A stretch of 64,000 nt of DNA from Mycobacterium colombiense (GCF_001672755.1 NZ_LZKI01000077.1:1-64000), one strand, 5' to 3'. Counted from the stretch's first letter, positions 54,543 through 63,572 are shown. A program made the numbers and translations. The notes: a model not told the origin generated them from the sequence alone.

Positions 54543-55694
54543 TCAGATCCCGCCCCGCGTCACCAGTTGCCGGGCAATCACATTGCGCTGGATCTCGTTG
54601 GTGCCTTCGCCGACGATCATCAGCGGCGCGTCGCGGAAATAGCGTTCGACGTCGTATTCCGTGGAATAGCCGTAACCGCCGTGGATTCGCACCGCGTTCA
54701 GCGCGATCTCCATGGCGATTTCGGAGGCAAACAATTTGGCCATCCCGGCTTCCATGTCGCAGCGTTCGCCGCTGTCGTATCGCTCGGCGGCATACCGGGT
54801 GAGCTGGCGGGCCGCGGTGAGTTTGGTCGCCATGTCGGCCAGGTAATTGCCGATTGACTGGTGCTGCCAGATGGGCCGGCCGAAGCTCTCACGCTGCTGG
54901 GCATAGGCCAGCGCGTCTTCCAGCGCGGCGGTGGCGACGCCCAGGGCGCGGGAGGCCACCTGGATACGTCCCGTCTCGAGCCCCTTCATCATCTGTGAAA
55001 AGCCCTCGCCCGCAATGCCGCCCAGCAACGCCGTGCGGGGCACCCGGAAGCCGTCGAACGACAGCTCGCAGGACTCGACGCCCTTGTAACCCAACTTCGG
55101 CAGGTCCCGCGACACCGTCAGGCCCGGACCGTGCTCGACGAGCACGATCGAGATGCCCTTGTGGCGCGGCCTGGCTTCCGGGTCGGTCTTGCACAGCAAG
55201 GCGATCAGCCCGGAACGGCGCGCGTTGCTGATCCAGGTCTTGGACCCGTTGATCACCAGGCCGTTGGCGTCGTCGGGGTCGGGCAGCGCGGTGGTGGTCA
55301 TGTTCTGCAGGTCCGAGCCGCCGCCGGGCTCGGTCAGCGCCATGGTGGCGCGCACCTCGCCGCTGGCCATCCGCGGCAGGTAGGCCCGCTTCTGGTCCTC
55401 GGTGCCGAACAGCGTCAGCAGCTTGGCGACCACGGTGTGCCCGCCCATCGCGCCGGCCAGGCTCATCCAGCCGCGCGCCAGTTCCTCGGTGACCCGCACG
55501 TAGCACGGCATCGACACCGGCGAACCGCCGTACTCCTCCGGAACGGCCAGACCGTAGATGCCGATACGCTTCATCTGCTCGATCCACGCCTCGGGGTAGG
55601 TGTTGGCGTGCTCGACCTCGCGAATGGCCGGCTTGACGTCGCGGTCGATGAACGCCCGCACCGTGGCGACCAGCATCTCTTCTTCGTCGTTCAC
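54543..55694 (-). CDS. fadE3: Acyl-CoA dehydrogenase FadE3
   Basis: 383 residues from GTG with GGAGGG upstream. FAD/acyl-CoA motifs MALTEPGGGSDLQ and KTWISNA, the helical C-terminal domain with QRESFGRPIWQHQSIG, and the catalytic Glu in MIVGEGTNEIQRNVI are all present. Introduces the alpha-beta double bond in acyl-CoA. It faces the Rv0216-type hydratase divergently across the 57-bp repeat, so the dehydrogenase and hydratase may act on the same substrate class. Confidence 0.93.
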   Translation of the reverse strand: MNDEEEMLVATVRAFIDRDVKPAIREVEHANTYPEAWIEQMKRIGIYGLAVPEEYGGSPVSMPCYVRVTEELARGWMSLAGAMGGHTVVAKLLTLFGTEDQKRAYLPRMASGEVRATMALTEPGGGSDLQNMTTTALPDPDDANGLVINGSKTWISNARRSGLIALLCKTDPEARPRHKGISIVLVEHGPGLTVSRDLPKLGYKGVESCELSFDGFRVPRTALLGGIAGEGFSQMMKGLETGRIQVASRALGVATAALEDALAYAQQRESFGRPIWQHQSIGNYLADMATKLTAARQLTRYAAERYDSGERCDMEAGMAKLFASEIAMEIALNAVRIHGGYGYSTEYDVERYFRDAPLMIVGEGTNEIQRNVIARQLVTRGGI

Positions 55695-55714
55695 CTGTGA
55701 TCACCCTCCAGCAT

Positions 55715-55823
55715 TGATGGTGGCGACCCGCTTCGCCCGGCTTCGCCGCGCTCGCGATCGCCACGAGGCCCTGATGGTGGCGACCCGCTTCGCCCGGCTT
55801 CGCCGCGCTCGCGATCGCCACGA
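55715..55823. repeat. 52-bp direct repeat, period 57, between fadE3 and the hydratase gene
   Basis: Copies at 55715-55766 and 55772-55823, identical over 52 bp and separated by 5 bp. Reverse-complemented the unit reads CGATCGCGAGCGCGGCGAAG..., resembling a common short intergenic repeat of mycobacteria. It lies in the divergent space between fadE3 and the gene at 55864, so copy number may alter promoter spacing. Confidence 0.75.
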
Positions 55824-55863
55824 AGTTGACCCTCGATTCCACAGCCTGCCAGCATGGGTCGTT

Positions 55864-56880
55864 GTGACTAGTGACGGGTACGCGGGGATTCGCGAGGGCG
55901 GGCCGTACTTCGACGACCTCGCGATGGGGCAGGTGTTCGACTGGGCTCCCTCGATGACGTTGTCGTCCGGATTGGCGGGCGCGCACCAGGCGATCGTGGG
56001 GGACCGCCTGCGCCTGGCGCTGGACGCCGACCTGTGCGGGGCGGTGACCGGCCTGCCCGCTCCGCTGGCGCATCCGGGGCTGGTGTGCGACGTGGCAATC
56101 GGGCAGTCGACGCTGGTGACCCAGCGCGTCAAGGCCAACCTGTTCTATCGCGGCCTGGTGTTCCACCGATTCCCGGTCATCGGCGATTCGCTCTACACCC
56201 GCACCGAAGTGGTTGGCCTGCGGGCGAATTCGCCCAAGCCGGGCCGGGCTCCGACCGGGCTGGTAGCGCTGCGGATGATCACGATCGACCAGGCCGATCG
56301 GCTGGTGCTCGACTTCTACCGGTGCGGGATGCTGCCCGCCAGCCCGGATTTCGCGCCCGACCACGCGCGGCACGACGATCTGTCCGCCATCGGCATCGAC
56401 GTGCCCGGACCGGCCCACGATCCGACCGCGCAGTGGGACGGCGCGGTGTTCCGCGACAAGGTGCCCGGTCCGCACTTCGCCGCCGGGCTGGCCGGTTCGG
56501 TGTTGCGCAGCACCGCCGACGTGGTCAGCAGCGCTCCCGAGCTCGCCCGGTTGACCTTGAATATTGCTGCCACGCATCATGATTCGAGGGCCGGCGGGCG
56601 CCGGCTGGTGTACGGCGGGCACACCATCGGGCTGGCGCTCGCGCAGGCGAGCAGACTGCTGCCCAATCTGGTGACGGTCCTGAACTGGCAATCCTGCGAT
56701 CACACCGGACCCGTGCACGAGGGCGACACCCTGTACAGCGAGTTGCACATCGAATCCGCCGAAGCGAGCGAGCACGGCGGTGTGCTGGGTCTGCGGTCGC
56801 TGGTGTATGCGGTCGGCGACACCGCCGGTGAGCCGGACCGTCCGGTGCTGGACTGGCGGTTTCACGCGCTGCAGTTCTGA
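55864..56880 (+). CDS. (R)-hydratase-like double hotdog protein, Rv0216
   Basis: 338 residues from GTG 55864, matching the length of Rv0216. Two MaoC-like hotdog domains: FDDLAMGQVFDWAPSMTLSSG at the start, HQAIVGDR (hydratase-type Asp/His region), and in the second half ATHHDSRAGGRRLVYGGHTIGLAL. Rv0216 has a solved double-hotdog structure with hydratase-like residues but unclear substrate. First gene of a plus-strand run with the CaiB-like and amidohydrolase genes. Confidence 0.85.
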   Translation: MTSDGYAGIREGGPYFDDLAMGQVFDWAPSMTLSSGLAGAHQAIVGDRLRLALDADLCGAVTGLPAPLAHPGLVCDVAIGQSTLVTQRVKANLFYRGLVFHRFPVIGDSLYTRTEVVGLRANSPKPGRAPTGLVALRMITIDQADRLVLDFYRCGMLPASPDFAPDHARHDDLSAIGIDVPGPAHDPTAQWDGAVFRDKVPGPHFAAGLAGSVLRSTADVVSSAPELARLTLNIAATHHDSRAGGRRLVYGGHTIGLALAQASRLLPNLVTVLNWQSCDHTGPVHEGDTLYSELHIESAEASEHGGVLGLRSLVYAVGDTAGEPDRPVLDWRFHALQF

Positions 56881-56931
56881 GCCGGGTTTGCCGCTCGCCG
56901 CGGCGCCACGGGCCGCGCGCACAATGGGGGC

Positions 56932-58137
56932 GTGAGTTCGGCTTCGTCAGTGGGGGAGTCCCAGCAAGTCAAGGAGTGGGGGAGCAGCGGGCTGGCCTAC
57001 TTGACCGGCCTGCCCGACGGCCCCGCCGACTTCTCCCGCGCCAACGTGCTGACCCGCGCGCGCGACGTCGCCGCGGCCACCGGTGAGCGGCTGGGCATCG
57101 ACATCGACGCGGCGATGCTGTTGACGGGGCGGGCCGCCATGCTCGGGCTGACCCGCGGCGGGCGGGTGTCGCCGGGCGGCGCCACCCGCCTGCTCGCCGC
57201 CCGCGATGGCGACTGCGCGCTCACCCTCTCGCGCGCCGACGACCTCGACGCCGTGCCGGCGCTGCTGCAGGCCGACGAGATTGCCGCCGACCCGTGGCCA
57301 CAGCTGCAACGCTGGGCCGCCGCCCGCCCGGTGGCCGAGATCGTCGACCGGGCGGGGCTGCTGGACATCCCGGCGGCGGGCCTGGGCGAGGCTGCGCCCA
57401 GGCCGGCGCGGATACGTGCGAGAGGATCGCGAACTGCGCCGCGCCCACTGCGGGATCTGCTGGTGGCCGACCTGTCCTCGATGTGGGCGGGCCCGCTGTG
57501 CGGGCGGCTGCTCGCCCGGGCCGGCGCGACCGTCGTCAAGGTCGAAAGTCCGCGCCGCCCGGACGGCACCCGGGGCGGACATCGGGCCTTCTTCGACTGG
57601 GTCAACGGCGAAAAGCTCGGCTATCAGCTCGATTTCGACGGCCAAGCCGACGAATTGCGTGAACTGCTCGCGGTCAGTGACATCGTCATCGAGGGCTCGC
57701 GCCCGGCGGCGCTGGCGCGCCGGGGGCTCGGACCAGATGACGTCGTGCCGCGCGAAGGACGAATTTGGTTGCAGGTCACCGGATATGACGGCCTGCGGCC
57801 GGGATTCGGCGACGACACCGCGGTGGCCGGTGGCCTCGTCGGCGCGAGCGCCGAGGGGCCGGTGTTCTGCGGTGACGCCATCGCCGACCCGCTGAGCGGG
57901 CTGGAAGCCGGCCTGGCGGTGGCCGAATCGCTGGGCCGCGGCGGCGGCGAGCTGATCCGCGTATCCATGGCCGGGGTCGCCGCCACCTACGCGGCGCTGC
58001 CGGCCGAGCCGTCGGCGTCGCAGGCGCCGGTGTCGGCACCGGCGGCGCCGTCCGCACCGCATCCGGCGTCCGGGCCGGGCGCCGACAACGAGGCGGTGCG
58101 TTACCTGGTCGCCCAAAGACGGTTGCTGTCATGCTGA
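56932..58137 (+). CDS. CaiB/BaiF-like CoA-transferase family protein, atypical layout
   Basis: 401 residues from GTG. The family core begins only at about residue 177 (LLVADLSSMWAGPLCGRLLARAGATVVKVE, described in part: LSSMWAGPLCG) and runs through VIEGSRPAALARRGLG and DPLSGLEAGLAVAESL. A region of about 175 residues precedes it and a Pro/Ala-rich tail replaces the usual C-terminal part, so only about half of a normal class III CoA-transferase domain is present. It may not be catalytically complete alone. Overlaps the amidohydrolase gene by 7 bp. Confidence 0.72.
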   Translation: MSSASSVGESQQVKEWGSSGLAYLTGLPDGPADFSRANVLTRARDVAAATGERLGIDIDAAMLLTGRAAMLGLTRGGRVSPGGATRLLAARDGDCALTLSRADDLDAVPALLQADEIAADPWPQLQRWAAARPVAEIVDRAGLLDIPAAGLGEAAPRPARIRARGSRTAPRPLRDLLVADLSSMWAGPLCGRLLARAGATVVKVESPRRPDGTRGGHRAFFDWVNGEKLGYQLDFDGQADELRELLAVSDIVIEGSRPAALARRGLGPDDVVPREGRIWLQVTGYDGLRPGFGDDTAVAGGLVGASAEGPVFCGDAIADPLSGLEAGLAVAESLGRGGGELIRVSMAGVAATYAALPAEPSASQAPVSAPAAPSAPHPASGPGADNEAVRYLVAQRRLLSC

Positions 58138-59444
58138 TTCAGCGGGCGACCTTGCTGGACGGCACCACGACAGACATCCGGGTGGGCGCACTGATCGAGG
58201 AGATGGCGCCGCCGGGCGAGGGTCTGGTGCCGCGGGCGGGAGAGGGCGTGCTGTACGCGGGCGGCGGCGCCGTGCTGCCCGGGCTGCACGACCATCATGT
58301 GCACCTACGCTCGGCGGCCTCGGCGCTGGATTCGTTTTTCGTCGGGCCGCCCGGGGTCAGCACCGAGGCGCAGCTTGCCCAACTGCTGGCGAATGCCACA
58401 CCGGGGCCCGACGGCTGGATTCGCGCTGTGGGCTACCATGATTCAGTTGCCGGGGAGCTCGATCGGGGCGCCCTCGACGCCATCGTTCCGCACGTTCCGG
58501 TGCGCATCCAGCACCGCAGTGGGGCGCTGTGGATCCTGAATTCCGAGGCGCTGGGCCGGGTCGGCCTGGCCGAACATCCCGACGGGCGGCTGCGCAGCGC
58601 CGACCGCGGCTGGTCGCTGGCGCTGCAGCGTCGCGAGACCGACCTGGCCGAACTTAGCCGCCGGATCACCGCGACCGGTGTCACCGGCGTCACCGATGCG
58701 ACCCCCGATCTCGATGCCGACGACATGGAGTCGCTGATGACGGCGTACGAGCGCGGCGAGTTCCGGCCGCGGTTGAGTTTCCTGTCGCCGGGCAAGAAGA
58801 TCCTGCACGACGATCTCCTGGACCTCGACGCTCTCACGGAATGGATTGCGCGCCAACATGACAGCGGGCAACCGGTCGCGGTGCACTGCGTTACCGCGGC
58901 CCAGCTGGTGGTGACCATCGCGGCCCTGCGCGCGGCCGGCGGCCATCCGCGGGACCGCATCGAGCACGCCGCCGTGGTGCCCGACGACAACCTGGCCGAC
59001 CTCGCCGAGCTCGGGATCACGGTGGTGACGCAGCCCAACTTCGTCGCGGAGCGCGGCGACCAGTACCTCGCCGAGGTGCCTGCCGCCGAGCACGATCAGC
59101 TGTGGCGCGTCGCCTGCCTGCGTGACGCGACGGTGCCCGTCGCGCTGTCCACCGACATGCCGTTCGGCCACGGCGACCCGTGGACGGCGATGCGCGCCGC
59201 GGTGCACCGCACCACGCCGCAGGGCGCCGTGCTCGGCCCGCACGAATGCGTCTCGGCGCGAGAGGCTTTGACGATGTTTCTGGGCCGAGCGGATCAGCCG
59301 GGGCGGCCGCGCAGTGTGGAAATCGGGCAGCCGGGGGACCTGTGTGTGCTGAACGAGCCGCCCGCGATCGCACTGGCCGCCCTGGACGCGGGACTGGTCG
59401 CGGCGACCGTCATCGGCGGTGAGCTGGTGTACTTCGCGATGTGA
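58131..59444 (+). CDS. Amidohydrolase family protein (YtcJ-like)
   Basis: 437 residues. Metal-site HDHHVHLR (about 55-62), HCVT, HAAVVP and STDMPFGHGDPW are the His/Asp ligands of an amidohydrolase_3-type barrel. Members hydrolyse amides, imides or cyclic compounds. It is coupled to the CaiB-like gene, suggesting a pathway in which a ring or amide is opened and the acid becomes a CoA ester. Substrate unknown. Not present here in M. tuberculosis. Confidence 0.82.
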   Translation: MLIQRATLLDGTTTDIRVGALIEEMAPPGEGLVPRAGEGVLYAGGGAVLPGLHDHHVHLRSAASALDSFFVGPPGVSTEAQLAQLLANATPGPDGWIRAVGYHDSVAGELDRGALDAIVPHVPVRIQHRSGALWILNSEALGRVGLAEHPDGRLRSADRGWSLALQRRETDLAELSRRITATGVTGVTDATPDLDADDMESLMTAYERGEFRPRLSFLSPGKKILHDDLLDLDALTEWIARQHDSGQPVAVHCVTAAQLVVTIAALRAAGGHPRDRIEHAAVVPDDNLADLAELGITVVTQPNFVAERGDQYLAEVPAAEHDQLWRVACLRDATVPVALSTDMPFGHGDPWTAMRAAVHRTTPQGAVLGPHECVSAREALTMFLGRADQPGRPRSVEIGQPGDLCVLNEPPAIALAALDAGLVAATVIGGELVYFAM

Positions 59445-59450
59445 GGCGCG

Positions 59451-60350
59451 TCAAGCGGCGGGGGCAAGCGCCGCGCGCAGGCTGTCGCACTGGCTGTCGA
59501 AAAACCGCCGGGACACTTGGGCTTTCGGCAACACCAGGTCGAAGCCGTGGAAGGCACCAGAGATGGTTTCGACCTGGCACGGCACCCCGGCGGCACGAAG
59601 GCGCTCGGCGTAGGCCAGGTCTTCGTCGTGGAAGAGGTCGTGCGTGCCCACACCGATCCAGGCCGGCGGCAATCCGCTGAGGTCGTCGCGGCGCCCGGGG
59701 ACGGCGACCTGCGGGTCGGCATTGCCGAGGTACGCCGCCCAGCCGAACCTGTTGCTGCGGTTGTCCCACAGCCGGTAATTCGAGCTCGGCGGGGTGGTCG
59801 AACTGCGGTCGTCCAGCATGGGATAGGTCAGCAGCTGGAATGCCGGGCTCACCTCGGCGCGGTCGCGGGCCAGCAGGGCCAGGGCCGCCGCCAGGCCGCC
59901 GCCGGCGCTGGCACCGCCGATCGCGATGCGGTAGCGGTCCACCGATGGCAGCCCGGCCAACCACGTCAGCGCCGAATAGCAGTCCTCCAGCGGTGTGGGA
60001 TACGGATGTTCGGGCGCCAGGCGGTATTCCACCGACGCGACGGTGATGCCCAGCCGCCTGCTGAACCCGCTGCACAGCTGGTCGTCCTGCTGGGCGGTGC
60101 CGATGACGTATCCGCCGCCGTGGATCCACAGCAGCGCGGGCGCGGTCTCGGTGGCCCCGGCCGGACGGAACAACCGCACGCCGGCCCCCGACGCGAGCGT
60201 GATCACCTCCACGTCGGCGACCGGCTTGCCCAGGCGCCCCCGCCACGCGATCCCCGCCCGCATGAGCGGCAGGGTCCGGGGGCCGACCAGCCGGCGCGGG
60301 GCGAAGCGGGCAAATCGCTGCAGGTCAGGATGAACATCGTTGTTCGTCAC
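59451..60350 (-). CDS. lipW: Lipase/esterase LipW, hormone-sensitive-lipase family
   Basis: 299 residues from GTG 60350. HSL-type oxyanion motif WIHGGGYVIG (about 85-94), VEYRLAPEHPYP, nucleophile GASAGGG, and the catalytic His in GAFHGFD. Hydrolyses short- to medium-chain esters; cytoplasmic, no signal peptide. Convergent with the amidohydrolase gene (6-bp gap) and divergent from the next hydrolase gene. Corresponds to Rv0217c. Confidence 0.9.
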   Translation of the reverse strand: MTNNDVHPDLQRFARFAPRRLVGPRTLPLMRAGIAWRGRLGKPVADVEVITLASGAGVRLFRPAGATETAPALLWIHGGGYVIGTAQQDDQLCSGFSRRLGITVASVEYRLAPEHPYPTPLEDCYSALTWLAGLPSVDRYRIAIGGASAGGGLAAALALLARDRAEVSPAFQLLTYPMLDDRSSTTPPSSNYRLWDNRSNRFGWAAYLGNADPQVAVPGRRDDLSGLPPAWIGVGTHDLFHDEDLAYAERLRAAGVPCQVETISGAFHGFDLVLPKAQVSRRFFDSQCDSLRAALAPAA

Positions 60351-60430
60351 CGGACAAGTATCACCGACGCGGAAAATCAAGGGACGGCGATGGGTGATCT
60401 GCCGTGCGCGCTACGACGTCAGGAGGCAGC

Positions 60431-61258
60431 GTGACCGCCAACAACTCCCGGCTGGATTCGCGGTCGGTCGATACGGCCCTCGGGTCGATCCGGGTTCAGG
60501 TGAGTGCGGGCACCGGACCCGCCGTCCTGATGTGGCCCAGCCTGTTGATGACGGGCGACCTGTGGGCCGGCCAGGCCGCGCACTTCGGCGACACCCATCG
60601 CTTGGTGCTCATCGACCCGCCCGGCCACGGCGGCAGCGCGCCGCTGCGGTCGATGTTCAGTTTCACCGACTGCGCGCGATGCGTCGTCGACCTGTTGGAC
60701 GGCCTCGACATCGACCGGGCCCACTTCGTCGGCAATTCGTGGGGCGGGATGATCGGCGGCACCTTCGCCGCGCTCTATCCCGATCGGCTCGACCATGCGG
60801 TGCTGATGAATTGCACGGCGTCGAAAGCCGGTGTCGCGCAGAAGATCCAGTATGCGGCCCTGGTGCGGTTGGCGACGGCGCTGGGTGGGATCCGGCCGCC
60901 GCTGACACGCTCGGCCATCCGTGCTTTCCTGGGGCCGACGACGTTGCGCACCCGCCCGGATGTGGTCGACACCGTACGAGCCAACGTGCAGTCGGTGGAC
61001 ACCGATTCGGTCCGCTGGGCGGTGCGCAGCGTGGTTTCGGCGCGGCCGGACCAGCGCGCGCTGCTGGCCCGCGTCACGTCCCCGGTGCTGGTCGTCGCCG
61101 GCAGGGAAGACGCCACTTTCCCGGTGGCCGAAACCCGCGTCATGGCCGACGCGATTCGGGGTTCGTCCTTCACCGTGCTCGACGGGGTCGCGCACCTCGC
61201 GGCGCTGGAGGATCCCGCGCGGGTGAACCAGCTGTTGGACGCGTTCTTGTTCGACTGA
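60431..61258 (+). CDS. Alpha/beta-hydrolase
   Basis: 275 residues from GTG 60431 with AGGAGG upstream. Fold motifs IDPPGHGGSAP, nucleophile elbow VGNSWGGM (near residue 105), VVAGREDATFP with a catalytic-type Asp, and VAHLAALE with the His. Looks like a soluble esterase or C-C bond hydrolase. Divergent from lipW by about 80 bp. Not in the M. tuberculosis order here. Confidence 0.83.
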   Translation: MTANNSRLDSRSVDTALGSIRVQVSAGTGPAVLMWPSLLMTGDLWAGQAAHFGDTHRLVLIDPPGHGGSAPLRSMFSFTDCARCVVDLLDGLDIDRAHFVGNSWGGMIGGTFAALYPDRLDHAVLMNCTASKAGVAQKIQYAALVRLATALGGIRPPLTRSAIRAFLGPTTLRTRPDVVDTVRANVQSVDTDSVRWAVRSVVSARPDQRALLARVTSPVLVVAGREDATFPVAETRVMADAIRGSSFTVLDGVAHLAALEDPARVNQLLDAFLFD

Positions 61259-61544
61259 AATGCCGTGCCGACAACCAGAATTCGGGCACATGGGATCCCC
61301 GGGCCATGGTGACACGCATGTCGGGCCGCCGCCGGCTGGTGAACCATGTCGCGCGCTGCACCGTAGCCGCAGGAAGGACCTAGAAAGCCAAATGGATTAG
61401 CCAACCCACGATCGGGGTATCGGAGCAATGCTGGCGCACGGGCTTGCCGTCAGCTTGTTGGGTTTGCCGGTACGTCGCCGCAACGTCCCGCACGGGACCG
61501 CGCGCCGCCGCGCCGCCCGATCGGCCAGGACGCGAGGACGTGAA
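61259..61544. other. 286-bp intergenic region before the methyltransferase
   Basis: No convincing gene, repeat or hairpin seen. An in-frame extension of the methyltransferase reaches ATG 61428, but it encodes an Arg-rich stretch without family features. Confidence 0.5.
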
Positions 61545-62198
61545 ATGCTTGGGCAACTTTACGATCGGGCACTCGGCGGGGAGCGATGTTGGATCCGTCA
61601 TGAGGACGGCGAACTGCGGCCACTGCCGGCGCACCGATGGTTGGGTGTGCGATGTCCCGGTGATGGATCTGGCGACGCCTTCGACGAAGTCTTCGACGAA
61701 GCCGTCACGCAGATGTGCACCGGGCCGACAATCGAGCTGGGCTGCGGGCCGGGCCGGTTGGTGGCCAGGCTGATTCAGCGCGGCATCCCCGCCCTCGGCA
61801 TCGACCGGTCCGCGACCGCGATCCAACTGGCGGGCCGCGGCGGTGCGCCGGCCCTGCTGGGCGATGTGTTCGAGCCGCTGCCGGGTACGGGCCTGTGGCA
61901 GACGGTTCTGCTGGTCGACGGCAACGTCGGGCTCGGCGGGGACCCGCGCCGAATTCTGGGGCGCGCCTTCGAATTGCTGGCCCGCGGTGGTCGTTGCGTC
62001 GCCGAGTTCGAGGCAGAGGCCATCGGAATCTGTTCGCGATGGGTGCGGCTGGAGGCGGCGGGCGAGGTCGGGCCCTGGTTTCGCTGGGCATCCGTCGGGG
62101 TGGACAGCGCCGCCGCGCTGGCCGCGCAGGTGGGGCTGACGCTGACCAGCGTCAGCCTCGTCGGCGGCCGGGTGATCGCCGACCTGACGGCCAGATAA
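61545..62198 (+). CDS. Class I SAM-dependent methyltransferase
   Basis: 217 residues from ATG 61545, which has GAGGA 8 nt upstream. SAM motif IELGCGPGRLVARLI (about 57-71), then ALGIDRSATAI and LLVDGNVGLGGDP. Methyltransferases of this small type are often found beside molybdopterin or sulfite-oxidase-like genes; none is adjacent here. In M. tuberculosis Rv0218/Rv0219 occupy the site. Substrate unknown. Alternative start at 61428. Confidence 0.75.
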   Translation: MLGQLYDRALGGERCWIRHEDGELRPLPAHRWLGVRCPGDGSGDAFDEVFDEAVTQMCTGPTIELGCGPGRLVARLIQRGIPALGIDRSATAIQLAGRGGAPALLGDVFEPLPGTGLWQTVLLVDGNVGLGGDPRRILGRAFELLARGGRCVAEFEAEAIGICSRWVRLEAAGEVGPWFRWASVGVDSAAALAAQVGLTLTSVSLVGGRVIADLTAR

Positions 62199-62292
62199 GC
62201 GTGTCGTACACAGCACAATCCAGCAAACTCACCGGCCCGCCAAAAACGGTTCAAGCAGTCCGAATCCCGAACCCAGCGAGCGGGCTGGGCAA

Positions 62293-62330
62293 AGCGTTTT
62301 CGCCACGACCGCCCGTTGTGCGGAAACGCT
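62293..62330. promoter_or_regulatory. Inverted repeat upstream of lipC
   Basis: AGCGTTTTCGC (62293-62303) and GCGGAAACGCT (62320-62330) pair over 11 positions with one G-T wobble. It is centred about 55 bp before the lipC start, just upstream of its -10. A candidate operator, or a terminator for the methyltransferase gene. Confidence 0.45.
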
Positions 62331-62353
62331 GGTTTGTGCAACGTCGGGAGGGG

Positions 62354-62359
62354 TACAGT
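62354..62359 (+). promoter_or_regulatory. -10 hexamer TACAGT before lipC
   Basis: TANNNT element 7 nt before ATG 62367; predicts a leaderless lipC transcript and supports this start over upstream in-frame codons. Confidence 0.45.
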
Positions 62360-62366
62360 CCGGTGC

Positions 62367-63572
62367 ATGACGGCGAGTGGACCCGGCATTACCGATTGCG
62401 TGAAATGGTTGCTGCGGGCCCGCCCCGGTGACTATGCGCTGGCGTTGAGTGTGGCCGGGGCTTCGCTGCCCGTGGTCGGCAAGCACCTTGAACCCCTAGG
62501 CGGTTTGACCGCTATGGGCGTGTGGGGTGCCCGGCATGCGCCGGAGGCGATCTCCGCGGTGACCAAGGACTGGTTCACGCCCGGAATCAACGACGTCCGG
62601 CGCCGCGACCGGGAGAGCACCCAGCAGGTCTCCCTCGCCGCATTGCGCGGCGTCGTGTCGGCCGCGGACCTCGAGATGGACTGGCCGGTCGCCGAGAAGA
62701 CACCGCCGATCTGGGACGGTCTGCGCCAGCGCCGCTACCTCTACCGTCGTGCCGTCCACTACGGCGACCACCCCGATCAGGTGCTCGACGTCTGGCGGCG
62801 CAACGACCTGCCCGCGCAGCCCGCGCCAGTCCTGATCTTCCTGCCGGGCGGCGCCTGGGTGCACGGCAAGTGCATGGGCCAGGGGTCGGCGCTGATGTCC
62901 CGGCTCGCCGAACAGGGCTGGGTGTGCCTTGCGGTCAACTACCGCGTCGCGCCGCACCACCGCTGGCCGCGCCACATCATCGATGTCAAGACCGCCATCG
63001 CGTGGGCCCGTGCCAACGTCGACAAGTTCGGCGGAGACCGCAATTTCGTTGCGATAGCGGGCTGTTCGGCCGGGGGCCACCTGTGCGCACTGGCCGGGCT
63101 GACGCCTGACGACCCACAGTTGCAGGCGAAGTTGCCCGAGGGCGCGGACACCTCGGTGGACGCGGTCGTCGGGATCTACGGCCGCTACGACTGGGAGGAC
63201 CGCTCGACGCCGGAGCGCGAACGGTTCGTCGAGTTCCTGGAGCGGGTCGTGGTGAAAAAGTCGATCGCCCGTCGCCCCGAGATCTTCCATGACGCATCCC
63301 CGATCGCGCGCGTGCACCGCAACGCGCCGCCTTTCCTGGTCATCCATGGCAGCAAGGACACCGTCATCCCCGTCGAGCAGGCGCGCAGCTTCGTCGAGCG
63401 GCTGCGGGCGGTGTCGCATTCGATGGTCGGCTACCTCGAATTCCCCGGGGCCGGCCACGGGTACGACCTCATCGACGGCGAGCGTGCCGGGGCGGCCGCG
63501 CACGTCACCTCGCTGTTCCTCAACCAGATCTATCGCACCAAGACACGCGTCGGGGCAAAAGAGGTTATCTGA
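62367..63572 (+). CDS. lipC: Esterase/lipase LipC
   Basis: 401 residues from ATG 62367, matching the length I recall for Rv0220. HSL/carboxylesterase fold with FLPGGAWVHGK (oxyanion region), VNYRVAPHHRWP, nucleophile IAGCSAGGHL, VIHGSKDTVIP (Asp) and GAGHGYD (His). M. tuberculosis LipC is a cell-surface-associated esterase active on short-chain esters. No obvious signal peptide, but the N-terminal ~70 residues are hydrophobic. Ends 44 bp before the acyltransferase gene. Confidence 0.9.
   Translation: MTASGPGITDCVKWLLRARPGDYALALSVAGASLPVVGKHLEPLGGLTAMGVWGARHAPEAISAVTKDWFTPGINDVRRRDRESTQQVSLAALRGVVSAADLEMDWPVAEKTPPIWDGLRQRRYLYRRAVHYGDHPDQVLDVWRRNDLPAQPAPVLIFLPGGAWVHGKCMGQGSALMSRLAEQGWVCLAVNYRVAPHHRWPRHIIDVKTAIAWARANVDKFGGDRNFVAIAGCSAGGHLCALAGLTPDDPQLQAKLPEGADTSVDAVVGIYGRYDWEDRSTPERERFVEFLERVVVKKSIARRPEIFHDASPIARVHRNAPPFLVIHGSKDTVIPVEQARSFVERLRAVSHSMVGYLEFPGAGHGYDLIDGERAGAAAHVTSLFLNQIYRTKTRVGAKEVI

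Noticed and set aside
61428..61544. Longer N-terminus of the methyltransferase
   Set aside because: The stretch is Arg-rich, lacks family features and has no Shine-Dalgarno at ATG 61428; ATG 61545 does.
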